A DNA stretch of 40,624 nt from a virus. Below are positions 1-7,639 of the stretch, one piece after another (the first letter of the stretch is position 1; each line of letters starts with the position of its first letter). The position numbers and the translations under genes were made by a program. The notes below the pieces were generated by a model. That model ran no database searches and was not told the DNA's origin. It worked only from the letters and a program-made list of their open reading frames with translations. The stretch spans positions 1 to 40,624 of the IMG/VR virus record IMGVR_UViG_3300043570_001175; one strand, given 5' to 3'.

Positions 1-135
1 CTTTTGAGCTATCAGGCTCTCAAGCTGTTCAACACTCTTAAAAGCGAGAGTATCCATTTGACTTGCCAGTATGAAGAGCTTATCAAGCTTTTCAGATCGG
101 GTGTACTCTAAAAGTTCTTTTCTAGTCATAACCAT
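1..135 (-). CDS. hypothetical protein, N-terminal fragment (cut by window edge)
   Basis: The first 45 codons of a minus-strand gene are visible; the rest lies beyond the left edge. It begins MVMTRKELLEYTRSEKLDKL and stays open to base 1. Two in-frame ATG codons, at 133-135 and 127-129, could start it; I took the outer one. The visible part is charged and probably helical. No family is recognisable. It is divergent from the lipoprotein gene at 231, so the two share the AT-rich gap 136-230. No Shine-Dalgarno sequence is visible, as for most genes here. Confidence 0.6.
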   Translation of the reverse strand, partial: MVMTRKELLEYTRSEKLDKLFILASQMDTLAFKSVEQLESLIAQK

Positions 136-175
136 TTTTATTTCGATAAAGATAAGAAGAAAAAACTTAATATAC

Positions 176-200
176 AACTTCTCCAAGTTTAAGAGAAGTT
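176..200. repeat. 8-bp inverted repeat in divergent promoter region
   Basis: AACTTCTC (176-183) and GAGAAGTT (193-200) are perfect inverted copies separated by 9 bases. The repeat sits between two divergent genes and just upstream of an AT-rich stretch with a TATAAT at 215-220. It could be an operator or an RNA hairpin; which one is not decidable from sequence. Confidence 0.45.
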
Positions 201-214
201 TAACTATATATTAA

Positions 215-220
215 TATAAT
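215..220 (+). promoter_or_regulatory. possible -10 element of the lipoprotein gene
   Basis: A TATAAT hexamer lies 10 bases before the ATG at 231, inside a very AT-rich stretch (203-224). No clear -35 partner is visible. If used, the transcript would have almost no leader. Weak call in AT-rich DNA. Confidence 0.3.
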
Positions 221-230
221 ATTAAGACCC

Positions 231-440
231 ATGAAAAAAGTACTCCTTTTCCTTTCAGGGTTGACCTTGATGGTGTCATGTTCAACCCCACGAGCAGTCT
301 CAGTTGGCACTCAAAAGCCAAGCCATACCCGTGTCGCCTACATCTATGATGATAAAGTGGTGATTGTAACTTCCAGGGAGCTTACCAGAGAGCAATATGC
401 TCAAATGGTAGCTTTAAATGATCAGAATAAACAGAAATAA
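231..440 (+). CDS. small predicted lipoprotein
   Basis: A 69-residue protein and the only plus-strand gene I support. It has a lipoprotein signal peptide: MKK, a hydrophobic stretch (residues 4-15) and a lipobox ending LMVSC with the lipidated cysteine at 17, followed by STP. The mature part is about 52 residues, short and polar, with no known domain. It would be membrane-anchored in the host. It has its own upstream AT-rich region and shares a bidirectional terminator with the convergent gene at 467, so it looks like a separately expressed moron-type cargo gene. Superinfection exclusion or a lysis accessory role are possibilities only; the sequence does not show function. Confidence 0.75.
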   Translation: MKKVLLFLSGLTLMVSCSTPRAVSVGTQKPSHTRVAYIYDDKVVIVTSRELTREQYAQMVALNDQNKQK

Positions 441-443
441 AAA

Positions 444-461
444 AAGGGCCGCAAGGCCCTT
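444..461. terminator. bidirectional intrinsic terminator
   Basis: Stem AAGGGCC (444-450) / GGCCCTT (455-461) with a GCAA tetraloop. On the plus strand it is followed by CTCTTTT; on the minus strand by a run of seven T. It separates the convergent genes ending at 440 and 467 and should stop transcription from both sides. Confidence 0.85.
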
Positions 462-466
462 CTCTT

Positions 467-835
467 TTAATCTATTGAGCGTCCGGCTTCTCGTTCGCCG
501 GCTATGTAATCTCGCATTCCCTGATCGCGATCTTTTCGAGCTTCTAATTCTTTATCTGAAAGTTTAAAAGCGAGGTAAGGTGCTTTTGTCATAGAATCTG
601 TTTTGATTCCTTCAATACCTGCAAGGGCATCGCCTTTTTCTTTTACATAAGTATTAATTCTATCGAATAGAAACATTCGTAGCACTCTATCTTGCTTCAA
701 GACGTTTACGGAACCGCCTGGGGCCGGTACTTGAACTTCTTTACCGTCTTTAAGGAGTTCTACAAGTTCTTCGATGTACTTGTCTAATTCCCTAGGGTTA
801 ACTCCTTCTGTTAGGATGATATCGCTTAATTTCAT
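467..835 (-). CDS. hypothetical protein
   Basis: A 122-residue charged protein starting MKLSDIILTEG and ending in a basic/acidic tail (about residues 95-122, rich in E, R, K, D). I do not recognise a family. It is the last gene of the long minus-strand series, downstream of the ribonucleotide reductase large subunit, and ends at the bidirectional terminator. A TATTTATA motif (850-857) lies 14 bases before its ATG, so it may have its own promoter. No membrane segment or signal peptide is visible. Confidence 0.75.
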   Translation of the reverse strand: MKLSDIILTEGVNPRELDKYIEELVELLKDGKEVQVPAPGGSVNVLKQDRVLRMFLFDRINTYVKEKGDALAGIEGIKTDSMTKAPYLAFKLSDKELEARKDRDQGMRDYIAGEREAGRSID

Positions 836-849
836 ACGAAAAGATTTAT

Positions 850-857
850 TATAAATA
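850..857 (-). promoter_or_regulatory. TATTTATA motif before the 122-aa gene
   Basis: Coding-strand TATTTATA, followed by ATAAATC, lies directly after the stop codon of the gene ending at 860 and 14 bases before the ATG at 835. One of 12 copies in the window, all in gaps before gene starts. Confidence 0.5.
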
Positions 858-859
858 GA

Positions 860-2575
860 CTAGCCGTCACAAGAAAGGCAATCTTCTGAAGTACGGCTAC
901 CAATATCCCCGTTAATAACTGAGTCGGTACGTAGGTAGTAAAGAGTCTTGATGCCAAGCTTCCAAGCTGTCTGGTGTACCAGGTTAATAAACTTAGGAGA
1001 ATCGGTAGGATCGAATGACAGATTCAGTGATTGAGTCTGGTCAATATACTTCTGACGGATAGCAGCCTGCTCTACTAATGCTAGCTGATTGATCTCGGTA
1101 AAAGTATAGAAGATCTCCTTATCGTAAGCTGAAATAATATCGTCCGGTAGACCTGCTACAGAACCTCTATCTCTGATAATCTGATCCCATACCTCTTCGG
1201 TGTTGTGACCTCTCTCCTCTAGGTACGCTTCCAGCACCGGGTTCTTACGAATGAACGTACCCTTGCCGCTGTTGAACGTATAAATGTTGGCAGGTATCGG
1301 CTCAATACCAGCAGATACACCTCCGGAAATAGTACTATTAGAAACAGTCGGCGCAATCGCAAGCAGGTGCGTGTTGCGCATTCCCGTGCCTTTGCACCAT
1401 TCGGGTTCTCCATATTCGATGGCTAATTTTCTCGAAGCTGCTTCGGCCTGAGTTCTGATTTGTGAGAAGATTGTATTGGTCCAGCCCGTTGAAGCGATTG
1501 AGTTGAATGGTAAGCCTTTTTGCTGTAAGAAAGTATGCCAGCCTAGTACCCCTAGTCCGATTGCACGTCCTTTCTTAGCTGAACGATGTGAACGGATCAG
1601 CGAATCCTTTCCGTCGGTCTTGTGAAGAAACTCTTCCATTACTCCGTCCAGGAAGTAGATTGCAGTCTCAATCAAGTCTGTATCTTTCCATTCCTCGTAC
1701 TTGGCTAGGTTTACCGAAGATAAGCAGCAGATAAACGAGTGTTCTTCATCGGTATGAAGAGTAATTTCGGTACAGATGTTAGTCATCGATACCTCTAAGT
1801 TGTTCTTAACGTAGGCTGTAGGATTGTCGTTGTTGACATTATCCTTAAACATGATATAAGGTTCTCCCGTCTCTACTCTTGACTTAAGGATTTCGACCCA
1901 GAGTTCGACTGCTTCTGGGTTTCGTCTTTCAAGTTTGCGCATAAACTCGTCATCGACAACCACGCATTGATGTAGGTTGAGACATTGACGGTTGGGATCT
2001 CCTTTAGGTCTCCTAATTTGGAGGAATTCTTTAATATCTCCATGATTAATGTCTAGGTTTACCGAAGCAGCTCCTCTGCGAACGGCTCCTTGGTTAGTGG
2101 CGATAATAGTTGAATCGTAGATTTTAGCCCAGGGCACGATTCCTTCTGAGTAGCCGTTGCCGGTGATAGGTGTTCCTCTTTCTCTAACACGAGATAATCC
2201 GATACCTACACCACCACCCAGTGAGGAGAGTCGCATTAGCTCTGCATTTGTAAGCCCGATTCCTCTAATGCTATCGGGTGTATCGATACCAAAGCATGAG
2301 ATAGGTAGACCTCTTTCTGTTCCTGTGTTTGAAAGCACGGGAGAAGCTAGATTTAACCATCCCTTCCACATATATTTAAAGAACTTCGGAGCTAGGTCCG
2401 GTCTCTTAAGTCTAGCCGCTACAGCGTTAGCAACACGCTGGTAGGCTTTCTTCGGGGTTTCGCCTGGCAGCAAGTATCCTTTCGAGATAGTTGCTAGAGA
2501 CATATCGTTCATCCATTCGGGAAAATCCTTCCCTGCCTCCCACTGAGAGGAGTCTACGTAAATGCTATTATTCAT
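860..2575 (-). CDS. nrdA: ribonucleoside-diphosphate reductase, alpha (large) subunit, class I
   Basis: Catalytic subunit that reduces ribonucleoside diphosphates to deoxyribonucleotides. By eye the active-site residues are all present: Cys94 in PISCFG (E. coli C225), the N-x-C-x-E triad Asn266/Cys268/Glu270 (N437/C439/E441), CC at 283-284 (C462 region), the radical-transfer pair Tyr546/Tyr547 in LYYLRT (Y730/Y731), and a C-terminal C-x-x-C (566, 569) for re-reduction by thioredoxin or glutaredoxin. It has 571 residues against about 760 in E. coli; the missing part is mostly N-terminal, where the ATP-cone should be, so dATP feedback inhibition is probably absent. It is one base downstream of the 173-residue gene and in one transcription unit with nrdB. 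Confidence 0.95.
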   Translation of the reverse strand: MNNSIYVDSSQWEAGKDFPEWMNDMSLATISKGYLLPGETPKKAYQRVANAVAARLKRPDLAPKFFKYMWKGWLNLASPVLSNTGTERGLPISCFGIDTPDSIRGIGLTNAELMRLSSLGGGVGIGLSRVRERGTPITGNGYSEGIVPWAKIYDSTIIATNQGAVRRGAASVNLDINHGDIKEFLQIRRPKGDPNRQCLNLHQCVVVDDEFMRKLERRNPEAVELWVEILKSRVETGEPYIMFKDNVNNDNPTAYVKNNLEVSMTNICTEITLHTDEEHSFICCLSSVNLAKYEEWKDTDLIETAIYFLDGVMEEFLHKTDGKDSLIRSHRSAKKGRAIGLGVLGWHTFLQQKGLPFNSIASTGWTNTIFSQIRTQAEAASRKLAIEYGEPEWCKGTGMRNTHLLAIAPTVSNSTISGGVSAGIEPIPANIYTFNSGKGTFIRKNPVLEAYLEERGHNTEEVWDQIIRDRGSVAGLPDDIISAYDKEIFYTFTEINQLALVEQAAIRQKYIDQTQSLNLSFDPTDSPKFINLVHQTAWKLGIKTLYYLRTDSVINGDIGSRTSEDCLSCDG

Positions 2576-2576
2576 C

Positions 2577-3098
2577 TTATTTTCTTTTAACTAATATAAA
2601 ACCGTTTCTGTAAGTATCAAACCCGAAATCGATAATCTGTTGCAACTGTTTTTTGATAAAAGCTTGATACAGGTTAGATTTTTGAGAAGTATCTTTACTG
2701 TCTGTATCCTTAGCTGTACCTCTTATGTATAACCCGTCTACATCGTTCTTATCTAGAAAGTCCTTTACGATATCTACAACTGTTGATAAGATTGTAAGTA
2801 AAGTCTTTAAATCAGATTTAGCTAGTTGAAGTTCAGTTCCCGATACAGCATATCCTACGTTGTATACATCTTCTAGGTCTCTGTATTTCTGAGGTAGGTA
2901 AAACTGTTTAGTCTCGGGTTCTATAAGTTTGTCGAAATCTACCGTTACTACTTCAGTAAAGTCACCTACATCTACTAGGAATTTGTACCTAGTTAGGGCT
3001 ACTTGAGTCCACTTCAGAGGTTGAATGTTTGCTTCTCCAATTTCTTTGACAAGCATCTCCTTAATTAAAGGAACTAATAAAGTACTGTGAGAAGCCAT
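2577..3098 (-). CDS. hypothetical protein between nrdB and nrdA
   Basis: A 173-residue protein set tightly between the two ribonucleotide reductase genes: one base from each neighbour. I do not recognise a family. It is a mixed alpha/beta-looking protein with an acidic middle and a basic C-terminus ending LVKRK; no cysteine-based redox motif, so it is not an obvious thioredoxin or glutaredoxin. Its position suggests co-expression with the reductase, but a functional link is inference only. Confidence 0.8.
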   Translation of the reverse strand: MASHSTLLVPLIKEMLVKEIGEANIQPLKWTQVALTRYKFLVDVGDFTEVVTVDFDKLIEPETKQFYLPQKYRDLEDVYNVGYAVSGTELQLAKSDLKTLLTILSTVVDIVKDFLDKNDVDGLYIRGTAKDTDSKDTSQKSNLYQAFIKKQLQQIIDFGFDTYRNGFILVKRK

Positions 3099-3099
3099 C

Positions 3100-4083
3100 T
3101 TAGAAGATAGAGCTTGAATCCCACTCCATATGACCTTTTGAGTAGTTTGTTACTCTGCTAGCAAAGAAGTCTGTGTGCTGCTTGCCGGCGATAACCATAT
3201 CAAACCACTTCATAGTCTTCAGTGCTCCCTTGTCAATCTCTGAAGAAGGAATAAGAGGCTTTAATCCCAGGTCACCCATCTTGGTATTTACCCGGTGCTT
3301 GATGAAGTTCTTAAGCTCGTCTTTGCTTAAGTTCTCTAGATCACCCATCTCAAAGATCTTATCGATAAACTTAAACTCTAGATCCAAAGCCATCAAAGCA
3401 GCTTTTTCGATCTCGCTAACAAGCTCCGGAGTCTTAAGCTCAGGATGCTCTTTGATCAGCTGACGGAATAACCAGCACCCGGCTTCCGAATGAAGAGATT
3501 CATCACGTACTGACCATTCAACGATCTGACCAACACCCTTTAGCTTGTTTCTCATCTTAAAAGAAAGCAGTACGGCGAAAGAGCTGAATAGATTTACTCC
3601 TTCGGTGAATGCTGAGAAGATGGCTAAAGATCTTGCAACTTCGGTATAGTCGATAGCTCCGTTGTGACCATCACGAACTTTCATTAGCGATTCGATCTTA
3701 TTCTTAGTAGCTTCGTCCTCCATAAATTCGGCAAAGTTATCTAAACCTAACTCCTCGTTTAATAGAGAGTAAGCCTCGGCATGGATAGTTTCGAATGATC
3801 CGAACGTAGTTGCCATCATAATGATCTCGGGCTTGCGGAACCACTTAGTAACAAGTCCGGTCCAGTAATCGTTTACCACAGTCTCGGTCTGGGCGAAGCC
3901 TTTTAGGATTCCTCCTATTACATTCTTTTCGTGATCCTTTAAGTTTGACTTCCAGTCAGTGATATCGTTGGCAATGGGTACTTCGGTGTGCAGCCAGTGG
4001 GCTTGCTGTTGCTTTAACCAGTACTCGTAGGCCTGGGGATATTCGAAGGGTTTGTAGACGATACGCTCTTGAAGGATGCTCAT
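3100..4083 (-). CDS. nrdB: ribonucleoside-diphosphate reductase, beta (small) subunit, class I
   Basis: Radical-generating subunit, 327 residues. Di-metal ligands are recognisable: Glu67 (TETVV, position of D84), Glu98 and His101 (ETIHAEAY), Glu161 (TEGVN), Glu195 and His198 (RDESLH). Tyr105, four residues after His101, matches the radical tyrosine Y122 of E. coli, so this is a tyrosyl-radical enzyme. The C-terminus ends in Phe, as usual for the tail that docks on the large subunit. The frame could extend upstream to 4134, but those extra 17 residues are encoded by a hairpin-and-T-run leader, so I start at the ATG 4081-4083 (MSILQERIVY). Confidence 0.95.
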   Translation of the reverse strand: MSILQERIVYKPFEYPQAYEYWLKQQQAHWLHTEVPIANDITDWKSNLKDHEKNVIGGILKGFAQTETVVNDYWTGLVTKWFRKPEIIMMATTFGSFETIHAEAYSLLNEELGLDNFAEFMEDEATKNKIESLMKVRDGHNGAIDYTEVARSLAIFSAFTEGVNLFSSFAVLLSFKMRNKLKGVGQIVEWSVRDESLHSEAGCWLFRQLIKEHPELKTPELVSEIEKAALMALDLEFKFIDKIFEMGDLENLSKDELKNFIKHRVNTKMGDLGLKPLIPSSEIDKGALKTMKWFDMVIAGKQHTDFFASRVTNYSKGHMEWDSSSIF

Positions 4084-4110
4084 ATCTTTATATATTTGAT
4101 AGATGGTTAG

Positions 4111-4143
4111 ACAAAAACAGCCCTCGGGGTTCATCCCTCGGGC
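4111..4143 (-). terminator. terminator-like hairpin in the nrdB leader
   Basis: On the coding strand GCCC-GA-GGG pairs with CCC-GA-GGGC around a six-base loop, with a tandem G-A mismatch in the middle, followed by TGTTTTTG. It lies between the helicase stop (4169) and the nrdB ATG (4083). It could end the upstream transcript or attenuate nrdB. The mismatch makes the stem imperfect. Confidence 0.55.
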
Positions 4144-4150
4144 CGTGTGT

Positions 4151-4158
4151 TATAAATA
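4151..4158 (-). promoter_or_regulatory. TATTTATA motif upstream of nrdB
   Basis: Coding-strand TATTTATA followed by ACACACG, 67 bases before the revised nrdB ATG. Unlike other copies it lies before, not after, the local hairpin, so a transcript starting here would first cross the terminator-like structure. Confidence 0.45.
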
Positions 4159-4168
4159 CGGCTCGGGG

Positions 4169-5533
4169 CTATATTTTTGCCTGTAGTTCGAAAAATTTAT
4201 TTGCTAAAAGTTTACGGTCCAGGGTATCAACTCCGCTAACTGAGGTAGGTGCGGCAGTTGGCATTTCTTCGAGATGTATATCTTCTGAGATGTCGATGTG
4301 TCCGTTATTGGTGTTGACCTTAGCACCGTAAGTCATACCATCCATACCGTAGCGGTTTTTCATGATATGTACCCGGCCGGTACCGTTGACCTTATCCTCT
4401 TTCTTACGTGAAAGCGAGATTGCAATATCTGCAACCATCATCTTGTCGTAAGATCCGGCAGCCTTATCGCCTTCAATAACGTCGTCTTTAGCACCCATTC
4501 TGTTAACCTGTGATGGTGTTAAGATAGGAATTTTTAGCTCCTTAGCCAACCCTTTTACGGCAACAAATACGTCATCGATTTCGTCTTTACGTTCAGCGTA
4601 CTTCCGGGAGGGAGCTCGGAGATAGTCAACGTAGTCGATTATCACTAGATCAGGCTTATGACCCATATCAGTACATTTCTGAAGATGGGACTTGATAGTA
4701 GTAACGGTAGCTGCTTTAGGAGCATACTCCTTAACTATAAGCTTTCCTTTCAAGCCATTAACGATCTTCTCTACTTCGGGTCTATGCTTATTGACTTCGT
4801 CGATACTGTAGCCGGTGAAGTAGCAGTCAAACCTCTTACCTACATAGTCTTCTCCTAGCTCTAGGGTATAGTAGACGACGTTGAAGCCTTGCTGGACTGC
4901 ATGAGCACCAGCAGCAACCATCATCCAAGATTTACCGCCACCCGGGTTACCGAAGATGATAGCGAGGTCTCCGGGTCCCCACCCCCCTTGTATGGCTTGG
5001 TTGATGGTAGCCCAGGGGGTGGAGACAGTCGGTCGGTAGTCTTCTCGGTATCGGCTCTCGATATCCTTAAGGTACTCATGACCGATATTTTTATCCATAC
5101 CTGCTTTTAAAGCAGCCTCAATCATTCCTCGGATAGAGTCGTAGTCACCTGCATTAAGCAGATCGGCGCTATCCATAAGTGCTTGCTTAAGCTTCTGATT
5201 TTTGCAGAAGGTATTAAACTCTTCCTGGACGTACTTTAGGTCTTCTTGGGAGGCTTGGTAAGAGTTTCGAAGCTCTTCCTTGATAGCAGTCTTAAGGACA
5301 TCGTTTTCAACTTTCTGAAGTTCGATCCTTAGAACATCTAGCGAGATAGTAGTATGGTACTTATCGAAATACGATAAAGTATTCTTGATGATCCATTTAT
5401 GGGAATCAGCATCAAAGTATTCTTCGATAATAGTATCCCTAACATTGAGTAGGAATGTTTTATCAGTAAGTAGTGAACCCAGTACTTTAATCTGAAAACC
5501 TTTACCGTATTGACTGAGTTTTTGTAGTGTCAC
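4169..5533 (-). CDS. replicative DNA helicase, DnaB/T4 gp41-like
   Basis: Ring-forming 5'-3' replicative helicase of the RecA-fold DnaB family, 454 residues. The N-terminal 1-150 is helical; the helicase core follows. Walker A GNPGGGKS is at 195-202, Walker B LVIIDYVD at 296-303, the H4-type SQVNR at 341-345, and a KNRYG arginine-finger segment at 392-396. The start codon is GTG and overlaps the stop of the upstream nuclease gene as GTGA. Sitting beside nuclease, recombinase and SSB genes, it is probably the fork helicase. No primase gene is in the window. Confidence 0.92.
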   Translation of the reverse strand: MTLQKLSQYGKGFQIKVLGSLLTDKTFLLNVRDTIIEEYFDADSHKWIIKNTLSYFDKYHTTISLDVLRIELQKVENDVLKTAIKEELRNSYQASQEDLKYVQEEFNTFCKNQKLKQALMDSADLLNAGDYDSIRGMIEAALKAGMDKNIGHEYLKDIESRYREDYRPTVSTPWATINQAIQGGWGPGDLAIIFGNPGGGKSWMMVAAGAHAVQQGFNVVYYTLELGEDYVGKRFDCYFTGYSIDEVNKHRPEVEKIVNGLKGKLIVKEYAPKAATVTTIKSHLQKCTDMGHKPDLVIIDYVDYLRAPSRKYAERKDEIDDVFVAVKGLAKELKIPILTPSQVNRMGAKDDVIEGDKAAGSYDKMMVADIAISLSRKKEDKVNGTGRVHIMKNRYGMDGMTYGAKVNTNNGHIDISEDIHLEEMPTAAPTSVSGVDTLDRKLLANKFFELQAKI

Positions 5534-6549
5534 TTTTTAACTGTTAAGATGTATCTGAAGGTTTCTAACCAACTTTCTGTGTTTTTCGTAATCCCATGTT
5601 GGATGTTGTCTTGCTGGAGCATTAACATAAATGCTGTTGCATTTAACTGCTGGCAGGGCGATCCTAGGACATCTAATATAATACTAATCTGGGTGTCTGA
5701 CAACTGTGGCTCCATGAGATTCATCAGTCCGTAGTTTTGATCTACTACGTGCTTACGTTCTAGGATCTTTGCAAGGATTTTAGTCTTCTGCACACCCTCT
5801 TCACACACCTCGTAAACATAGTCTAGGTCGGTGTTAGGGATAGTGGCGAGGTTCGGGAAATGTTTGAGGACACCCTTTATTCCTAGCCCCTTAACACCTT
5901 GTAGGTTATCGGAATTATCTCCTAGCAATGATTTTACAATCAAGTAATTGCTTGGGAGAACACCCTGCTCCTCTAGCACCTCTGCAGGTCCGTAGTTTTT
6001 CTTCTTTATAGGGGAGTGGACCCGGACGTTATCATTGACAACCTGCATGAAGTCCTTATCCGAAGATACGATCGTGACCTTGCTCTGACTAAATTCCTTA
6101 GCTATAAAAGCAATCACGTCATCAGCCTCTACCTTGTTGATCGCAAGCAGGTCTACCGGTAGCATATGCAGGTATTCGACCAGTCGCTCGATCTGTGCGG
6201 ACATAGAAGCGTACTCCTGATCCTTGTTGTCGTACATCTCCCAGTTGGTGATCCGACTAAGGTTCCGGTTGGCTTTATAGTCTGAGTTGACTAGCTTCCG
6301 GGCGGCTGTAGAGCCGGGTCCGTCAAAGACAATTATAATCCGGGTGGGATCAAAAGTCCTAACTAGAAATCCTAAGCTCTTAAGGAACCCAACAAGACCC
6401 CCGACATGGGAGCCTTGCGGATTCATAAGATTAATCATCGTGAAATTCCTTATAAAGGTATTCATCGCGTCGATAACTAGGATGTTATCATTAAGTCTTC
6501 TGGGTTCCGATACCTGGATCTTAGCCAGTATATCGTCGTACTTACCCAT
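5530..6549 (-). CDS. 5'-3' exonuclease / RNase H, flap endonuclease family (T4 rnh-like)
   Basis: FEN-family nuclease, 339 residues, expected to remove RNA primers and 5' flaps during lagging-strand synthesis. Metal-binding acidic residues appear in the usual order: Asp27 (VIDAMN), Asp76 (VFDGPGS), Glu141/Asp143/Asp144 (KVEADDV), Asp164/Asp166 (SSDKDF), Asp211/Asp214 (GDNSDN), followed by a helix-3-turn-helix (GVKGLGIKG, about 218-226). It is a stand-alone protein, not fused to the polymerase. Its ATG overlaps the recombinase stop (TAATG), and its own stop overlaps the helicase GTG, so the genes are translationally linked. Confidence 0.93.
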   Translation of the reverse strand: MGKYDDILAKIQVSEPRRLNDNILVIDAMNTFIRNFTMINLMNPQGSHVGGLVGFLKSLGFLVRTFDPTRIIIVFDGPGSTAARKLVNSDYKANRNLSRITNWEMYDNKDQEYASMSAQIERLVEYLHMLPVDLLAINKVEADDVIAFIAKEFSQSKVTIVSSDKDFMQVVNDNVRVHSPIKKKNYGPAEVLEEQGVLPSNYLIVKSLLGDNSDNLQGVKGLGIKGVLKHFPNLATIPNTDLDYVYEVCEEGVQKTKILAKILERKHVVDQNYGLMNLMEPQLSDTQISIILDVLGSPCQQLNATAFMLMLQQDNIQHGITKNTESWLETFRYILTVKK

Positions 6550-7637
6550 TACACTTCCATGTTAAGGCCGAACTCTATTCCGATGTCTCGGATGTCCTCT
6601 TCCATACTGCCTTCCTCTACCAGCACAAAATCGGTTGAACCGAGGGTCGTGAGCCAGTAGTCGGAATGTTCCTTTTTATAATTATCGATTGCTTTTTTTT
6701 CGTCTTCTAAGAAGCCGTGAGTAGTCATGACGATCGCACCTCGGGTAGTGATACCGTTGATGTGGTTCTTATCTACCTGGATCTTAGTACGCTTGGCAAA
6801 TTCTACCTGCTTACCTCCTTTGATAGCCTTGATCTTGCTGGTGCCGGAGTTGGTGATGTTACCAAAAGTGATTACCAAAGTAGCATCATACCACATCGCC
6901 ATACCGCCCTTGTTCTGAAGCTTGGGCTGTTCCATCGGCATGCCGGGTTTCATAGTCCAAACCTTGTTGATAGCAACTAGAGTGTTGGTGTAAGGTTGAC
7001 CTTCCTTCCTAGATAGGAGGATTTTCTGGTTGACGTTATTACCGAACTGGGTGCTCATAGCGCCGGCATTCCACTCGTTGTTGTTCTTGTTAGAACGAAC
7101 TGATAGCTCACATGGTACCGAACCGATTGAATCCCACAGGAACAAAAGGTTATGGGGTAGTTCTCCTTTCTTCTGCTCATCAATTAGATCGAGAATAAAC
7201 GTTGATACGTCTTCGATAGTATTGATGTTGCCTCGGTCTACGTAAAGGAAGAAACCTTCGAAGTCAATGATCTCTCCGGTGTCCTTATCAACAACCTCTT
7301 GGAACTGCAGACCCATCTCCCGGGCATGCTCCCAGCTCCACTTCATCTCCGTGATAATGAATACTGGAAGTACTCCCATCTTCTGGGCTGCTACTGCAGC
7401 TTCTAGCAAAGCGGTAGTCTTTCCAGTATCACTATGACCTCGCAAAAGCGTGATGTGACCTTGAGGGATGCCAGGAATCGAAGTGATGTCCTGGAAAGCT
7501 TTAGATAGAGGAATCCATCTCTGCTCTTTGAACTTAACGCTAGCAGATGCTAGTCCCTTGTTCTTCTTAAACTTCCCGAGGTCGAAGTTATTCTTGATCG
7601 CTGCTTGAGCGACTTCAGAAATGCCTTTTTTAGCCAT
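6549..7637 (-). CDS. uvsX: RecA-like recombinase, UvsX family
   Basis: Strand-exchange ATPase for recombination-dependent replication and repair, 362 residues. The RecA-type core has Walker A GHSDTGKT at 67-74, a TEMKW segment with a likely catalytic Glu98, and Walker B LLFLWDS at 164-170. A disordered C-terminal region with acidic residues (EEGSMEEDIRDIG) fits UvsX. Length is close to T4 UvsX (about 390). It lies two bases after the SSB gene, its functional partner, and overlaps the FEN gene by one base. UvsX is preferred over host RecA because of context and length; the Walker A sequence itself is not diagnostic. Confidence 0.88.
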   Translation of the reverse strand: MAKKGISEVAQAAIKNNFDLGKFKKNKGLASASVKFKEQRWIPLSKAFQDITSIPGIPQGHITLLRGHSDTGKTTALLEAAVAAQKMGVLPVFIITEMKWSWEHAREMGLQFQEVVDKDTGEIIDFEGFFLYVDRGNINTIEDVSTFILDLIDEQKKGELPHNLLFLWDSIGSVPCELSVRSNKNNNEWNAGAMSTQFGNNVNQKILLSRKEGQPYTNTLVAINKVWTMKPGMPMEQPKLQNKGGMAMWYDATLVITFGNITNSGTSKIKAIKGGKQVEFAKRTKIQVDKNHINGITTRGAIVMTTHGFLEDEKKAIDNYKKEHSDYWLTTLGSTDFVLVEEGSMEEDIRDIGIEFGLNMEV

Positions 7638-7639
7638 CC

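Noticed and set aside
4084-4134. Upstream start for NrdB giving 17 extra residues
   Set aside because: The extra codons are encoded by a hairpin followed by a T run; the family start is at MSILQERIVY.
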